Shown here piece after piece: positions 18,710 to 28,500 of a stretch of DNA of 64,000 bases. The notes under the pieces are model-generated. The model worked only from the letters and a program-made list of their open reading frames with translations. It was not told the origin of the DNA and made no database searches. Positions within the stretch are counted from its first letter, which is position 1, and the number at the start of each line of letters is the position of its first letter. This stretch comes from Belliella buryatensis (GTDB lineage Bacteria > Bacteroidota > Bacteroidia > Cytophagales > Cyclobacteriaceae), in assembly GCF_900188245.1 (NCBI RefSeq), contig NZ_FZOK01000007.1:1-64000 (forward strand), read 5' to 3'. The position numbers and the translations under genes were made by a program.

Positions 18710-19378
18710 ATGAAAAACAATACACTTCGAGATAGATTGACTGCTATCTTCAGCGACAAGGTTTTACTTTTTAAAATTGCCATTACCATATTTCATTTGG
18801 TAGGTGTGATGGGAATGAGTTTACCAGTGTTGAGACCTTACTTTCAACTTCTGACTCCTTTTCATTTGCTTTTGAGTACCATGCTTTTATTTGTATTCCA
18901 CAAAGAATGGAATAAGGCCTTTATTGGCTTTATGATCATCTCTTTCACAATAGGGTATGGCTCGGAAGTGATGGGCGTACATACTGGGTTTCCATTTGGT
19001 AATTACAGCTATGGCACTGTGCTTGGGTTCCAATTATTTGAAGTCCCTTTATTAATAGGAGTGAATTGGCTTCTCTTGGTATACTTGACAGGTGGGATTT
19101 TAAAAAATAAAATAAAGAATGATTACCTAGCTGCAATAGTCGCCTCCCTGATCATGGTAGTCTTGGATTACCTGATAGAACCAGTAGCTGTAAAGCTCGA
19201 CTTTTGGACCTGGGAAAATGATGTCATCCCACTAAGTAATTTTATCGGATGGTTTGGGGTGGCTTTCATTATTCATTTGATTTATAGAAAATTGGACTTT
19301 GAGAAACATAACCCACTCTCATTCTATCTTTTGATCAATCTCACCATATTCTTTATCTTGCTGAATATTTTGTTGTAA
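18710..19378 (+). CDS. cruF: Carotenoid 1',2'-hydratase (CruF-type)
   Basis: Membrane protein of 222 aa with about seven hydrophobic segments. The family signature GYGSEVMGVHTGFPFGNYSYG near residues 83-103 and the VPLLIGVNW segment identify the CruF/DUF422 carotenoid family. CruF adds water to the 1',2' double bond of an acyclic psi-end group and so makes 1'-hydroxy carotenoids such as flexixanthin precursors. A CrtYc/d-type cyclase is less likely given this signature. It leads the crtZ-regulator unit (42 bases to crtZ). Confidence 0.85.
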   Translation: MKNNTLRDRLTAIFSDKVLLFKIAITIFHLVGVMGMSLPVLRPYFQLLTPFHLLLSTMLLFVFHKEWNKAFIGFMIISFTIGYGSEVMGVHTGFPFGNYSYGTVLGFQLFEVPLLIGVNWLLLVYLTGGILKNKIKNDYLAAIVASLIMVVLDYLIEPVAVKLDFWTWENDVIPLSNFIGWFGVAFIIHLIYRKLDFEKHNPLSFYLLINLTIFFILLNILL

Positions 19379-19420
19379 AAAAACATGGTTAAACAAAACA
19401 CCCCCTAACTAGTTACCCCT

Positions 19421-19855
19421 ATGATGAATGCGATCTTATTTACTATACTGGGTTTTGCTGTAATGGAATTTTCTGGTTGGTTTATTCACAAGTACATCAT
19501 GCATGGACCTTTGTGGAATATTCATAAGACACATCATCAGCCCTCAAAGTCCTATTTCGAGCTCAATGACTTGTTTTCGTTGCTGTTTGGAAGCATAGCT
19601 ATTGTATTGATTATCTTAGGTCTATCAGATTTAGATTATAGATTTTGGATGGGGGTCGGAATTAGTTTATACGGAATCAGTTATTTCTTTCTTCATGATG
19701 TGCTGATTCACCGTAGGTTGAAATGGTTTGACAGGCCAAAAAATTCATTTCTAAGGGGTATATTCAAAGCCCATCAAGCGCATCATGCTACGAATAAGAA
19801 AAATGATGCAGTATCATTCGGTTTGTTTATAGTACCAAAAAAATATTTCAAATAA
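19421..19855 (+). CDS. crtZ: Beta-carotene 3-hydroxylase
   Basis: Di-iron membrane hydroxylase of the CrtZ/fatty acid hydroxylase superfamily, 144 aa. All four histidine clusters are present: HKYIMHG, HKTHH, FLHDVLIHRR and AHQAHH. It hydroxylates C3 of beta-ionone rings. It lies 42 bases after cruF and one base before the MerR/B12 regulator, so the three are probably one transcript. Confidence 0.94.
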   Translation: MMNAILFTILGFAVMEFSGWFIHKYIMHGPLWNIHKTHHQPSKSYFELNDLFSLLFGSIAIVLIILGLSDLDYRFWMGVGISLYGISYFFLHDVLIHRRLKWFDRPKNSFLRGIFKAHQAHHATNKKNDAVSFGLFIVPKKYFK

Positions 19856-19856
19856 G

Positions 19857-20759
19857 ATGAATGTAAGTACCTATTCTATCAAGGACCTTGAGCAATTATC
19901 TGGTATCAAGGCTCATACGCTTCGGATTTGGGAGCAGCGCTACAGTCTGCTTTCTCCAAAGCGGACAGATACGAATATCAGGTATTATGATGATGATGAT
20001 TTGAAGTTGATTCTCAATGTAGCACTGCTCAATGACAATGGCTACAAAATCAGCAAGATTGCCAAAATGGATATTACTGAAATCAGGCAGGAAGTAGTAA
20101 AACTAACGGAACGCACCCTCACCCACGATGATCAGATCCATGCACTTACTATTTCTATGATAGAAATGGAAGAGGAGCGCTTTGATAAAGTCCTTTCAAC
20201 CAACATCCTTAAGATTGGTTTCGAGCAGACAATGTTGAATATAGTCTATCCTTTCATGTCAAAAATAGGAGTGCTCTGGCAAACAGGTGCGATCAATCCT
20301 GCACAAGAGCATTTTATCAGTAATTTAGTAAGGCAAAAATTGATAGTAGCAATAGATGGTCAAGTATATAAAGGTGGAGGCAAGAAATTTTTGCTTTTCC
20401 TCCCTGAAGGCGAGCTACATGAAATTTCTCTCTTATTTGCAGCCTATTTAATCAAATTAAAAGGGCATAAAGTGATTTACTTGGGTCAAAGTACCCCAAG
20501 AGCTGATTTGGAGTTAGTGTATAAGATGCATAAGCCAGATTACCTCATGACAGTAATTACAACTGCTCCAGGTTCTGACCAAGTACAAGATTACATTGAC
20601 AACCTTGCATCTGCATATAATGAGGCAGAAATCATATTGTCAGGCTATCAGATCATCGGTCAAGATCTGAGATTCCCTAAAAATGTAAAAACCATGAATT
20701 ATATCCGAGAGATCAAAGAGTATATAGAGGAAATGGAAATGATAGCTCAAGAAAAATAA
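19857..20759 (+). CDS. MerR-family regulator with cobalamin-binding-type domain (CarH/LitR-like)
   Basis: Transcription regulator of 300 aa. Residues 1-75 form a MerR winged helix (YSIKDLEQLSGIKAHTLRIW). Residues about 95-165 are the helical cap of CarH-type photoreceptors with the diagnostic W-x9-EH motif complete (W141, E151, H152). The Rossmann-like domain (177-300) retains the axial His motif as E186-x-H188 but with Ser191 where Gly is expected, and lacks clear S-x-L and GG elements. CarH proteins repress carotenoid genes in the dark through adenosylcobalamin. Position within the carotenoid locus fits that role; B12 binding is uncertain. A terminator follows. Confidence 0.9.
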   Translation: MNVSTYSIKDLEQLSGIKAHTLRIWEQRYSLLSPKRTDTNIRYYDDDDLKLILNVALLNDNGYKISKIAKMDITEIRQEVVKLTERTLTHDDQIHALTISMIEMEEERFDKVLSTNILKIGFEQTMLNIVYPFMSKIGVLWQTGAINPAQEHFISNLVRQKLIVAIDGQVYKGGGKKFLLFLPEGELHEISLLFAAYLIKLKGHKVIYLGQSTPRADLELVYKMHKPDYLMTVITTAPGSDQVQDYIDNLASAYNEAEIILSGYQIIGQDLRFPKNVKTMNYIREIKEYIEEMEMIAQEK

Positions 20760-20781
20760 TTAATAATTAGGCAAAAAAGTT

Positions 20782-20807
20782 AAACAGACCTTATGGTCTG
20801 TTTTTTT
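20782..20807 (+). terminator. Intrinsic terminator after the MerR/B12 regulator
   Basis: A 9-bp stem (AAACAGACC with GGTCTGTTT, four-base loop) running into seven T residues. It separates the cruF-crtZ-regulator transcript from the sigma-crtI operon. Confidence 0.9.
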
Positions 20808-20921
20808 ATTAAAAAGCATGTATATACACTGAAAATGGCTATTTTGGTCATTATATTAACTCAATGTTAATAACACTAGACTTTTTGTTTAATAAAAAAT
20901 AAAAAATATTCCACAAAATGT

Positions 20922-20952
20922 TTTGCGGTTTGTTTAATCATTTATATATTTG
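20922..20952 (+). promoter_or_regulatory. Bacteroidota-type promoter of the sigma-crtI-crtB operon
   Basis: TTTG at 20922-20925, a 19-base spacer, then TATATTTG at 20945-20952. This matches the primary-sigma promoter of Bacteroidota (-33 TTTG, -7 TAnnTTTG). Transcription should start near 20956, about 18 bases before the ATG at 20974. Regulatory binding sites for the adjacent MerR protein would be expected around here, but I cannot point to a clear palindrome. Confidence 0.68.
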
Positions 20953-20973
20953 ATTCAACAAAAACAAAAAGCC

Positions 20974-21486
20974 ATGACAACTCTAGAATTCAGTTACTCA
21001 CTAAACAAGCTCTCTAGTTCTTTAAAGCCATTTGCTTTGAAATTGACCAGAGACATGGATGATGCAAATGACTTGATGCAAGACACAATGGTTAAAGCCT
21101 TCACCAATAGAGATAAATTTACTGAGGGTACTAACTTGAAAGCTTGGTTGTATACGATTATGAAAAACACCTTCATTACCAATTATCAAAGAATGGTAAG
21201 AAGAGGTACTTTTGTTGATACTACTGATAACTTACACTACATCAATTCAGGAGATGTTCTTGTGGAAAATGGAGCATACGGAGATTTCGCAATGGATGAC
21301 ATCTACGAAGCCATTGAAAATCTAGATGATGTCTACAAGACTCCTTTCATGATGCATTATAGGGGTTTTAAATACCACGAAATAGCTGAAAAGCTTGAGA
21401 TTCCAATCGGGACAGTAAAAAATAGAATACATATTGCCAGAAAGATTTTAAAAGACGATCTTCACGTGTACAGACACAAAAATTAA
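20974..21486 (+). CDS. ECF-type RNA polymerase sigma factor
   Basis: Small sigma-70 family factor of about 170 aa with only regions 2 and 4. Region 2 is seen as ALKLTRDMDDANDLMQDTMVKAF and TNLKAWLYTIMKNTF; region 4 as YHEIAEKLEIPIGTVKNRIHIARKIL. ATG 20974 is chosen because the upstream TTG at 20950 falls inside the promoter -7 box. No anti-sigma gene is adjacent. It ends four bases before crtI, so it is the first gene of the carotenoid operon and could amplify or redirect its expression. Confidence 0.93.
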   Translation: MTTLEFSYSLNKLSSSLKPFALKLTRDMDDANDLMQDTMVKAFTNRDKFTEGTNLKAWLYTIMKNTFITNYQRMVRRGTFVDTTDNLHYINSGDVLVENGAYGDFAMDDIYEAIENLDDVYKTPFMMHYRGFKYHEIAEKLEIPIGTVKNRIHIARKILKDDLHVYRHKN

Positions 21487-21490
21487 GCAT

Positions 21491-22972
21491 ATGTCAATAA
21501 AAAATGTAGTGGTCATAGGGTCTGGTTTTGCTGGACTCTCCGCCGCCACACACCTTGCGAATCAAGGTTACAATGTATCAATTCTTGAAAAAAACAGTAC
21601 CCCCGGTGGTCGAGCCAGAAAGTTCGAAGCCGAGGGTTTTGTTTTTGATATGGGGCCAAGCTGGTACTGGATGCCAGATGTCTTTGAGACTTATTTTGGA
21701 TACTTTGGCAAAAAACCTTCAGATTATTATGATCTGATTAGATTGGATCCTTCATATTCGGTCATATTTGGAGACAATGATTTCATGGACATCCCTGCAA
21801 ACCTCGGGGAATTCAGAGGGCTGCTAGAGACAATCGAACCAGGTGTTGGTCCTAAGCTAGATGAGTTTTTGAAGCAGGCTGCTTATAAGTATGAAGTGGG
21901 GATCAAGGATTTGGTCTATAGACCCAGCCGCTCAATTTTTGAGTTTAGTAGTCCTGGACTTCTACTAGATATGATTAGAATGGATATTTTTCAATCCATG
22001 TCTAAGCATGTCCGCAAGTTTTTCAAAGAAGACAAAATTATACGCTTGATGGAATTCCCAGTTCTATTTTTAGGAGAGACAGCTCAAAATATTCCCGCGC
22101 TGTACTCTTTGATGAACTATGCAGATATCGCTTTAGGCACTTGGTATCCGGATGGTGGTATGCACAAGATCATAGAAGGCATGGTGAAGTTGGCTGAGGA
22201 AAAAGGCGTGAAATTCTTTTATGATGCCGAGGTTACTTCCATTGACATTCAAAATGGAATTGCAAAAGCTGTACTCACCAAAGATGGAAGAAAGTTTGAT
22301 GCAGATGTAGTTGTTGCTGGAGCAGATTACAACCATATCGATCAAAAAGTATTGGAGCCAGCATTTAGAAATTATGATGAAAAATACTGGGATAAGCGTG
22401 TGATGGCTCCAGGAAGCTTACTTTTCTATCTGGGAGTAGACAAGAAGCTAGAGAATCTACGACATCATAACCTATTTTTTGATGAACCACTTGGACCTCA
22501 TGCTGACGCCATCTACACTAACCCAAGATGGCCTGAAAAACCTTTATTTTATGCATCAGTTCCCTCTAAGACTGACACAACAGTAGCACCAGAAGGAATG
22601 GAAAATCTTTTCCTATTGGTACCTTTAGCACCAGATTTAGAAGATACTGAAGAGATGAGGGAGAAGTATTACGATATCATCATGGAGCGCTTAGAGCGCT
22701 TGACAGGACAAGAAGTGAGGAGTCATGTGATCTATAAGCGCTCTTATGCGCACAAAGATTTCAAGACTGATTATCACGCATTCAAAGGAAATGCGTATGG
22801 TCTTGCAAATACCTTACTCCAAACTGCTATATTGAAGCCTTCATTGAAAAACAAAAAGGTGAAGAACCTATATTACACGGGTCAATTGACTGTGCCCGGG
22901 CCGGGTGTTCCACCTTCCTTGATCTCAGGTCATGTAGTGGCTAAAGAGGTGATGAAAGAAAACAATTTGTAA
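21491..22972 (+). CDS. crtI: Phytoene desaturase
   Basis: FAD-dependent CrtI-type desaturase of 493 aa that converts phytoene to lycopene by four desaturations at the membrane. The N-terminal dinucleotide motif is GSGFAGLSAATHLA with the downstream PGGRARKFE and FDMGPSWYW; the C-terminal signature is YYTGQLTVPGPGVPPSLISG. Length is normal. It begins four bases after the ECF sigma gene and is followed by crtB after 19 bases. The choice of CrtI over the related CrtD rests on position next to crtB and the overall pattern. Confidence 0.94.
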   Translation: MSIKNVVVIGSGFAGLSAATHLANQGYNVSILEKNSTPGGRARKFEAEGFVFDMGPSWYWMPDVFETYFGYFGKKPSDYYDLIRLDPSYSVIFGDNDFMDIPANLGEFRGLLETIEPGVGPKLDEFLKQAAYKYEVGIKDLVYRPSRSIFEFSSPGLLLDMIRMDIFQSMSKHVRKFFKEDKIIRLMEFPVLFLGETAQNIPALYSLMNYADIALGTWYPDGGMHKIIEGMVKLAEEKGVKFFYDAEVTSIDIQNGIAKAVLTKDGRKFDADVVVAGADYNHIDQKVLEPAFRNYDEKYWDKRVMAPGSLLFYLGVDKKLENLRHHNLFFDEPLGPHADAIYTNPRWPEKPLFYASVPSKTDTTVAPEGMENLFLLVPLAPDLEDTEEMREKYYDIIMERLERLTGQEVRSHVIYKRSYAHKDFKTDYHAFKGNAYGLANTLLQTAILKPSLKNKKVKNLYYTGQLTVPGPGVPPSLISGHVVAKEVMKENNL

Positions 22973-22991
22973 ATAAAGTTGTATATTATCC

Positions 22992-23837
22992 ATGATGGAT
23001 GCAAAAGCTCTCTTTGACCAAACCACCTTTGAATGTAGCCGATTGATTACACAAAGGTACAGCACTAGCTTTACTTTGGGTATCAAAACACTCCATAAAC
23101 AATATCATATGCCCATATATGCTATTTATGGTTTTGTTAGATATGCAGATGAGATTGTTGACACGTTTCATGATCAAGATAAAAAATCTTTGCTGGAACT
23201 ATTTAAACAGGACACTTACAAAGCAATTGAAGAAAAAATTAGCCTTAATCCAGTTTTACATGCTTTTCAAATCATTGTCAATCAGTATAACATTGACAAA
23301 GATTTGATAGAAGCTTTTTTGCATAGCATGGAAATGGACTTAGATTTTAAGACCTACAACGATTCTAAATATCACGAATACATCTACGGTTCTGCTGAGG
23401 TTGTAGGGTTGATGTGCCTAAAAGTTTTCTGCGAAGGTAATGAGACAGAGTATCAAAGGTTAAAAGATCCTGCTTGTAAATTGGGAGCTGCATTTCAAAA
23501 AGTAAACTTTCTCAGAGATATCAAAAGCGATTATGAGGAACGTGGGAGGGTTTATTTTCCAGGGGTTGATTTCATGACTTTTGATAAGACTGCCAAAGAA
23601 ATGATTGAGGAGGATATTCAAAAAGATTTTGATGAGGCTTTGGTAGGGATTAATCAATTGCCAATGGGAGCAAAAATGGGTGTAAAAGTGGCTTATTTAT
23701 ATTACCAGAAGCTCTTCGATAAAATCAAATCTTTGCCCCCCGAAACTATCACCCAAGAAAGAATTAGGATTCCCAATGCAAGAAAACTGTCATTGCTCCT
23801 TGGAACGTACTTCGGTATGAAGCTAGGGTGGGCTTAA
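22992..23837 (+). CDS. crtB: Phytoene synthase
   Basis: Head-to-head prenyl synthase of 281 aa that condenses two geranylgeranyl diphosphates to phytoene. The two Asp-rich sites are visible: YADEIVD near residue 50 and LRDIKSDYEERGRVYFP near residue 177. The protein lacks a membrane anchor, as usual. Third gene of the operon; 72 bases separate it from ispH, with no obvious terminator between. Confidence 0.94.
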   Translation: MMDAKALFDQTTFECSRLITQRYSTSFTLGIKTLHKQYHMPIYAIYGFVRYADEIVDTFHDQDKKSLLELFKQDTYKAIEEKISLNPVLHAFQIIVNQYNIDKDLIEAFLHSMEMDLDFKTYNDSKYHEYIYGSAEVVGLMCLKVFCEGNETEYQRLKDPACKLGAAFQKVNFLRDIKSDYEERGRVYFPGVDFMTFDKTAKEMIEEDIQKDFDEALVGINQLPMGAKMGVKVAYLYYQKLFDKIKSLPPETITQERIRIPNARKLSLLLGTYFGMKLGWA

Positions 23838-23909
23838 ATGTCATATTTTCTTCCATATATAGTGATTTAAGATATCGAAACATTTGAACAAGCTTTAAGT
23901 TAATAGCCT

Positions 23910-24755
23910 ATGATGAATCTTCAAGTACATATAGATCAACACTCAGGATTTTGTTTTGGGGTGGTCTATGCCATAGAGATGGCAGAAGAAATCCTCGATG
24001 AGCAGGGTTATTTATATTGCCTTGGAGATATTGTTCACAATGATGAAGAGGTAAATAGACTTACTGCTAAAGGTCTCAAAATCATCAACCACGATGAATT
24101 ACAAAACTTGGTCAATGAAAAAGTACTGATCAGAGCACATGGTGAGCCACCTTCGACATACGAGCTTTCTATCAAGAATAATTTAACGCTTATTGATGCA
24201 AGTTGCCCTGTAGTATTGAAACTTCAGAACAGAATCAAGAACTCCTTTGATAAAGAAGAAACAATCTACATCTATGGAAAGCATGGACACGCTGAAGTAG
24301 TAGGACTTTTGGGACAGACCAACAACAAAGCAGTGGTCTTCCAAGACATTTCTGAATTAGACATCTCATCCCTTCCTAAAAACCTGACTTTGTACAGCCA
24401 GACCACAAAAAGTACAGACAAGTTTTATGAAATCAATGAAATCCTGAAATCAAACGGAATCACAGTCAATACCAATGATACGATCTGTAGACAAGTTTCT
24501 AATAGGGATAAGGAATTAAGGGCATTTGCTGAAAAGTTCGATAAAATTGTCTTTGTAAGCGGTACCAAATCATCCAATGGGAAGGTCCTCTACAATGTGT
24601 GCAAAGAAAAAAATCCAAACACATACTTTGTGTCCAATCAAGATCAAGTGTGTCCAACTTGGTTTTCTACCAATGACACGGTGGGTATCTGTGGCGCCAC
24701 TTCTACACCTATGTGGTTAATGGAACAAGTAAAAGCAAAATTGGATACTTTCTAA
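23910..24755 (+). CDS. ispH: 4-hydroxy-3-methylbut-2-enyl diphosphate reductase
   Basis: [4Fe-4S] enzyme of the last MEP-pathway step, making isopentenyl and dimethylallyl diphosphate. The three cluster cysteines are C15 (SGFCFGV), C99 (ASCP) and C193 (DTICRQV), with the conserved GKHGHAE and GTKSSNGKVL segments; 281 aa is typical. Its place between crtB and crtW couples precursor supply to pigment synthesis. Two ATGs are adjacent at the start (23910 and 23913). Confidence 0.95.
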   Translation: MMNLQVHIDQHSGFCFGVVYAIEMAEEILDEQGYLYCLGDIVHNDEEVNRLTAKGLKIINHDELQNLVNEKVLIRAHGEPPSTYELSIKNNLTLIDASCPVVLKLQNRIKNSFDKEETIYIYGKHGHAEVVGLLGQTNNKAVVFQDISELDISSLPKNLTLYSQTTKSTDKFYEINEILKSNGITVNTNDTICRQVSNRDKELRAFAEKFDKIVFVSGTKSSNGKVLYNVCKEKNPNTYFVSNQDQVCPTWFSTNDTVGICGATSTPMWLMEQVKAKLDTF

Positions 24756-24779
24756 TCAAGATTCTGCTTACCTTTATTT

Positions 24780-25508
24780 GTGTCAAAAATTATCAACCAT
24801 ACTTCTGAAATCGATCCTAAGGGAATTATCATAGCTGCTACAATAATCATTTTGTGGGCTATTTCTCTTGTTATTTTGCTATCTATTGAATTGAACTGGG
24901 CAAACCCACTCGTCTATTTAGGTATTTTGATTCAGGCCCATTTATACACTGGCCTTTTCATCACAGCCCATGATGCTATGCATGGTTTGGTTTCAAAAAA
25001 CAAGAAGGTCAATCATGCATTTGGCTGGTTTAGTGCCATATTATTTTCATACAACTTTTACTGGAAGCTATTTCCAAAGCACCACGAACATCATCGATAC
25101 GTTGCTACCGACAAAGACCCTGATTATCATGCTTCTGGCAATTTCTTTATTTGGTATTTGAGTTTTATAAGGCAATATGTTACGATTTGGCAAATTTTGC
25201 TTATGGCTGTGACGTTCAATATTTTCAAGCTCTTTCTACCTACTGAAAATCTAATTGTATTTTGGATGCTTCCGGCAATTTTAGCCACCCTTCAGCTATT
25301 TTATTTTGGAACTTACAGACCACACATGGGTGACTCTGACAATGAGCATCATTCAAATACGCAAGAAAAAAACCATGTATGGGCATTTTTAACTTGTTAT
25401 TTTTTCGGTTATCATTTTGAACATCATGATTCTCCTGGTACACCATGGTGGAGATTATGGCAAGTCAAAGAGGAGAATCTGAATTTAGATAACAAAAAAG
25501 AATTATAA
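24780..25508 (+). CDS. crtW: Beta-carotene 4-ketolase
   Basis: Membrane di-iron ketolase of 242 aa that introduces a 4-keto group on beta-ionone rings. Histidine clusters HDAMHG, PKHHEHHR, DNEHHS and YHFEHHD and the closing PWWRL segment identify CrtW. It starts with GTG at 24780; no ATG occurs until the HDAMHG motif, so the GTG start is needed. The gene follows ispH after 24 bases and closes the operon. Together with CrtZ it would make 3-hydroxy-4-keto rings as in flexixanthin or astaxanthin. Confidence 0.93.
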   Translation: MSKIINHTSEIDPKGIIIAATIIILWAISLVILLSIELNWANPLVYLGILIQAHLYTGLFITAHDAMHGLVSKNKKVNHAFGWFSAILFSYNFYWKLFPKHHEHHRYVATDKDPDYHASGNFFIWYLSFIRQYVTIWQILLMAVTFNIFKLFLPTENLIVFWMLPAILATLQLFYFGTYRPHMGDSDNEHHSNTQEKNHVWAFLTCYFFGYHFEHHDSPGTPWWRLWQVKEENLNLDNKKEL

Positions 25509-25559
25509 ATCCATATCTTCAACTCAGTCCGAATATATCTTATATATGATTTAATGGGA

Positions 25560-28500
25560 TCAATATTTCTTTAATACTTTGAATGATTCTAAAGAGTTTA
25601 AATAGACAATATTGACAATATAGAGTCCTGTTGCAGTGTTTTCCATATCAATCTCAACTTTCCTTTCAGAAATGGTGGCAATGTCTTTAACAAGCAAACC
25701 TTTTGAATCTATGATTTGAATGTATTTAACTTTTGTAAATGAATCATCATTAAACTCAATGTTAACTTTGTTTTCTATTAGAGTGGGAAATACTTTAATC
25801 TTAGATATGGGTTTTTCTGGGTTGATATTTGTTATAATATCCAGACTGCTAACTTCCGCTTCAATTGAAATATTATTTAATCTTACATTTCCTGAGTTAG
25901 ATGTAGTATTGCCATCGAAATCAATCCTAATTTGAAACTCATCATTGTCCTCTAAATTTTCTATCCCCTCAAAAGGGATAAAGATTAATTTATAATCATT
26001 AGATAGTTTGAATTCATGTTTTGTTAACCCTTCAATTGTCCATTCACTATCAAATGAAGTTCTATATGAGATCAGGATTTTTTCAGGTCCATTATTAGTT
26101 CTAGAAGCTGCCATTGCGATGGATGGGTTTTTATATCCTCCTAATGGAGAATCTAATATCAGGTAACCAGTTCGATTATCAACTAGCAATGGATTTCTAA
26201 TTCGAATGCCTCTCATATCTTGAAAGTCATAACCTAACCCGTCTGTAATCTCTGATTTAAAATTTATAACAGTAGGGTCGTTCACTCTATCCATTATTCC
26301 TAAAGTATTTTCAAAAGGATAAGGTGAAATTGCAGGGAAAAACTCTAAATTAAACGTCTTATCTTTTAAGGAATAAGTAACTGGAACAATTTTCAAAGGA
26401 GTATCATTCTCAATTTCATTATTAAAAAACCAATAGTGAAGTGTTGATTTATCATCTTGAAGAAGCTTTGAGAACACCGCTTTTACATTTGTGTTTTGTT
26501 CTAAGTGAACTTCTAAATTATCTTGGTATAAAGTTTGATCATTGATAATCCAATAATCAAACTTGAACCCTGGCAATGGAGTTGCTTTAAGGGTAATTGG
26601 TGTACTAGAGCTATAAATACCTTCAAATGGAAATATTTTGTTCCCTGGCCTATGAAGGTTTTCATCTAATCTTAAAGTATTTAATTCAACTTCACCCATC
26701 TCAACATCTGAAACATCCAATAGCAGTTTAATATCTGAGCCAAGCTTTAGTCCTGACCTTAGGAATCCTCTTTGAAGATTAGGTCTTGCTGTTGCATAAC
26801 TTTTCAATTGATTCAAGGAGCTTCCATTAGAATTAATATTCTCTCGTGAACTTGGGTAATATCCCCAGCGGTCAAAATGATTTTCTAATTCAGGTTGGAT
26901 TTTTGAAAAATGTGACTCTGCTATGCTATGAATCCTTTCGGGGTTAAAAGAGGTGTTTATCAAATCATAGAATCTATTGACGAATAAATTCTTAAAAGAG
27001 TCATTTTTCAATAAAGACCTTAGGAAAAGAGTTTTTTCTGGATCGTTAGTGGCAAATTGATTTCCCTTTCCCTCTGGATCAATCCAATTCACAAAAGTAT
27101 CGAAACCAGCACCAAACCTTAAACTAGCATCAAAATCCCATACTATTAACCTAAACTTCCCATCTTCAAACGGGTTTGTAGAAATGTTTTTTGATTTCCA
27201 AAAGCGATAATGCTTATAACCATACCAATCTACATTATTGAAATAAACAAAGGCTATGACATAATCGATGTAACTCAATAAATCCAATTTGGAAGAAACA
27301 TTTTCATAAACTTCATCCGAAGTAATATCTTCCTTGGTCACTAAGTTGTAAAGTGCTCTGTACTCATCTATGTCTCTGGGCTCTCCATATTCAACAAATC
27401 GGCTGCCACTTTGACCCCATGGAGCATTTATCATGATTACTTGATCTGGATCAACTCCATAATAACTGGCTAAATAATTATTATCAATACGATCTCTAAT
27501 ATTAGCGATCCCCCAATATTCTCCATTGAAGTACTTTACTGCAGGTCTACTATTTTGAGTTCCGATATGCATTTCCTTCATTACATGATGAATTACATCA
27601 TCTGTGAGATAATCCATTAAGTCACCACCGTTTCTTAATAGAAGTCGCCTATATCCATTGATTTCTTCTCCTAACTTATTTTTGTTATTTGGGAAAATTG
27701 GATAATTGATTGTATTTGAGTTGTCATAATCTCTTCTTGCGTAAACACGAATTCCTTTATTGGGAGCTCTTCTTGCGCCTCCTCCATGTATTCTAACCCC
27801 TAAGTTTTGATTAAAAACTGATTTCTTATCTTCAAAAAATTCAAGATTGATAGGTCTTTCGAATAACTCTCCAGATTGTTGATAATTTCCTTTATTGACA
27901 TAGCTAGTTTCTGTTCCCCCGTTTTCAAAAAATCTTCTGCCTGGGACAAAAATACCCTCTTCATAACTTAGGAAGTCATAATTGTCTCCAGTTATAGATA
28001 TTACGGGCAAAAGATGGTTAATAGACGATAGTCCTTCTACAAAATATGTTTTTGTAATTGTTGGGCTATATTCTCCATTATAATATACTCTAGCTTTTAA
28101 GATATGAGCCTTGTTAATTTTTTTTGTGGGTTTTTTCCAATTAATGCCAAATTGGTTAAAATATGTTGTAATAACATTTGAGATGTCATTATCCTGACTC
28201 GACTTTTCATCGAACACTAGATTGTTTTCTAGTTGAAATGTTCTGTTATGCCTTTCAGTTAAATAATTGGGCTTATTCTCATTTCGAAAAAAGTAATTAA
28301 AATTATACGCTTTGGGATCAGAAATGTTTTCGTGAATTGGCTCTGACCCATCTAATGTGTATATTATTGAACCATTGGAATTTGGGTTTTCTAAGACCAC
28401 ATTTATAGTTCCATTGTACCAACCTGATTCTAGGTCTATTATTGGTGGATTTAATAAAGAAGAAATATTTCCTTCGGTATTTGAAAATCCTGGAGTTGAT

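Noticed and set aside
20950-20973. TTG start for the ECF sigma gene
   Set aside because: The TTG is part of the promoter -7 box TATATTTG, so it cannot be in the transcript as a usable start.
25509-25559. Palindromic AT-rich stretch between crtW and the CotH gene, considered as a terminator
   Set aside because: Only short, imperfect AT pairing around TATATATC; no GC-containing stem with a T run on either strand.
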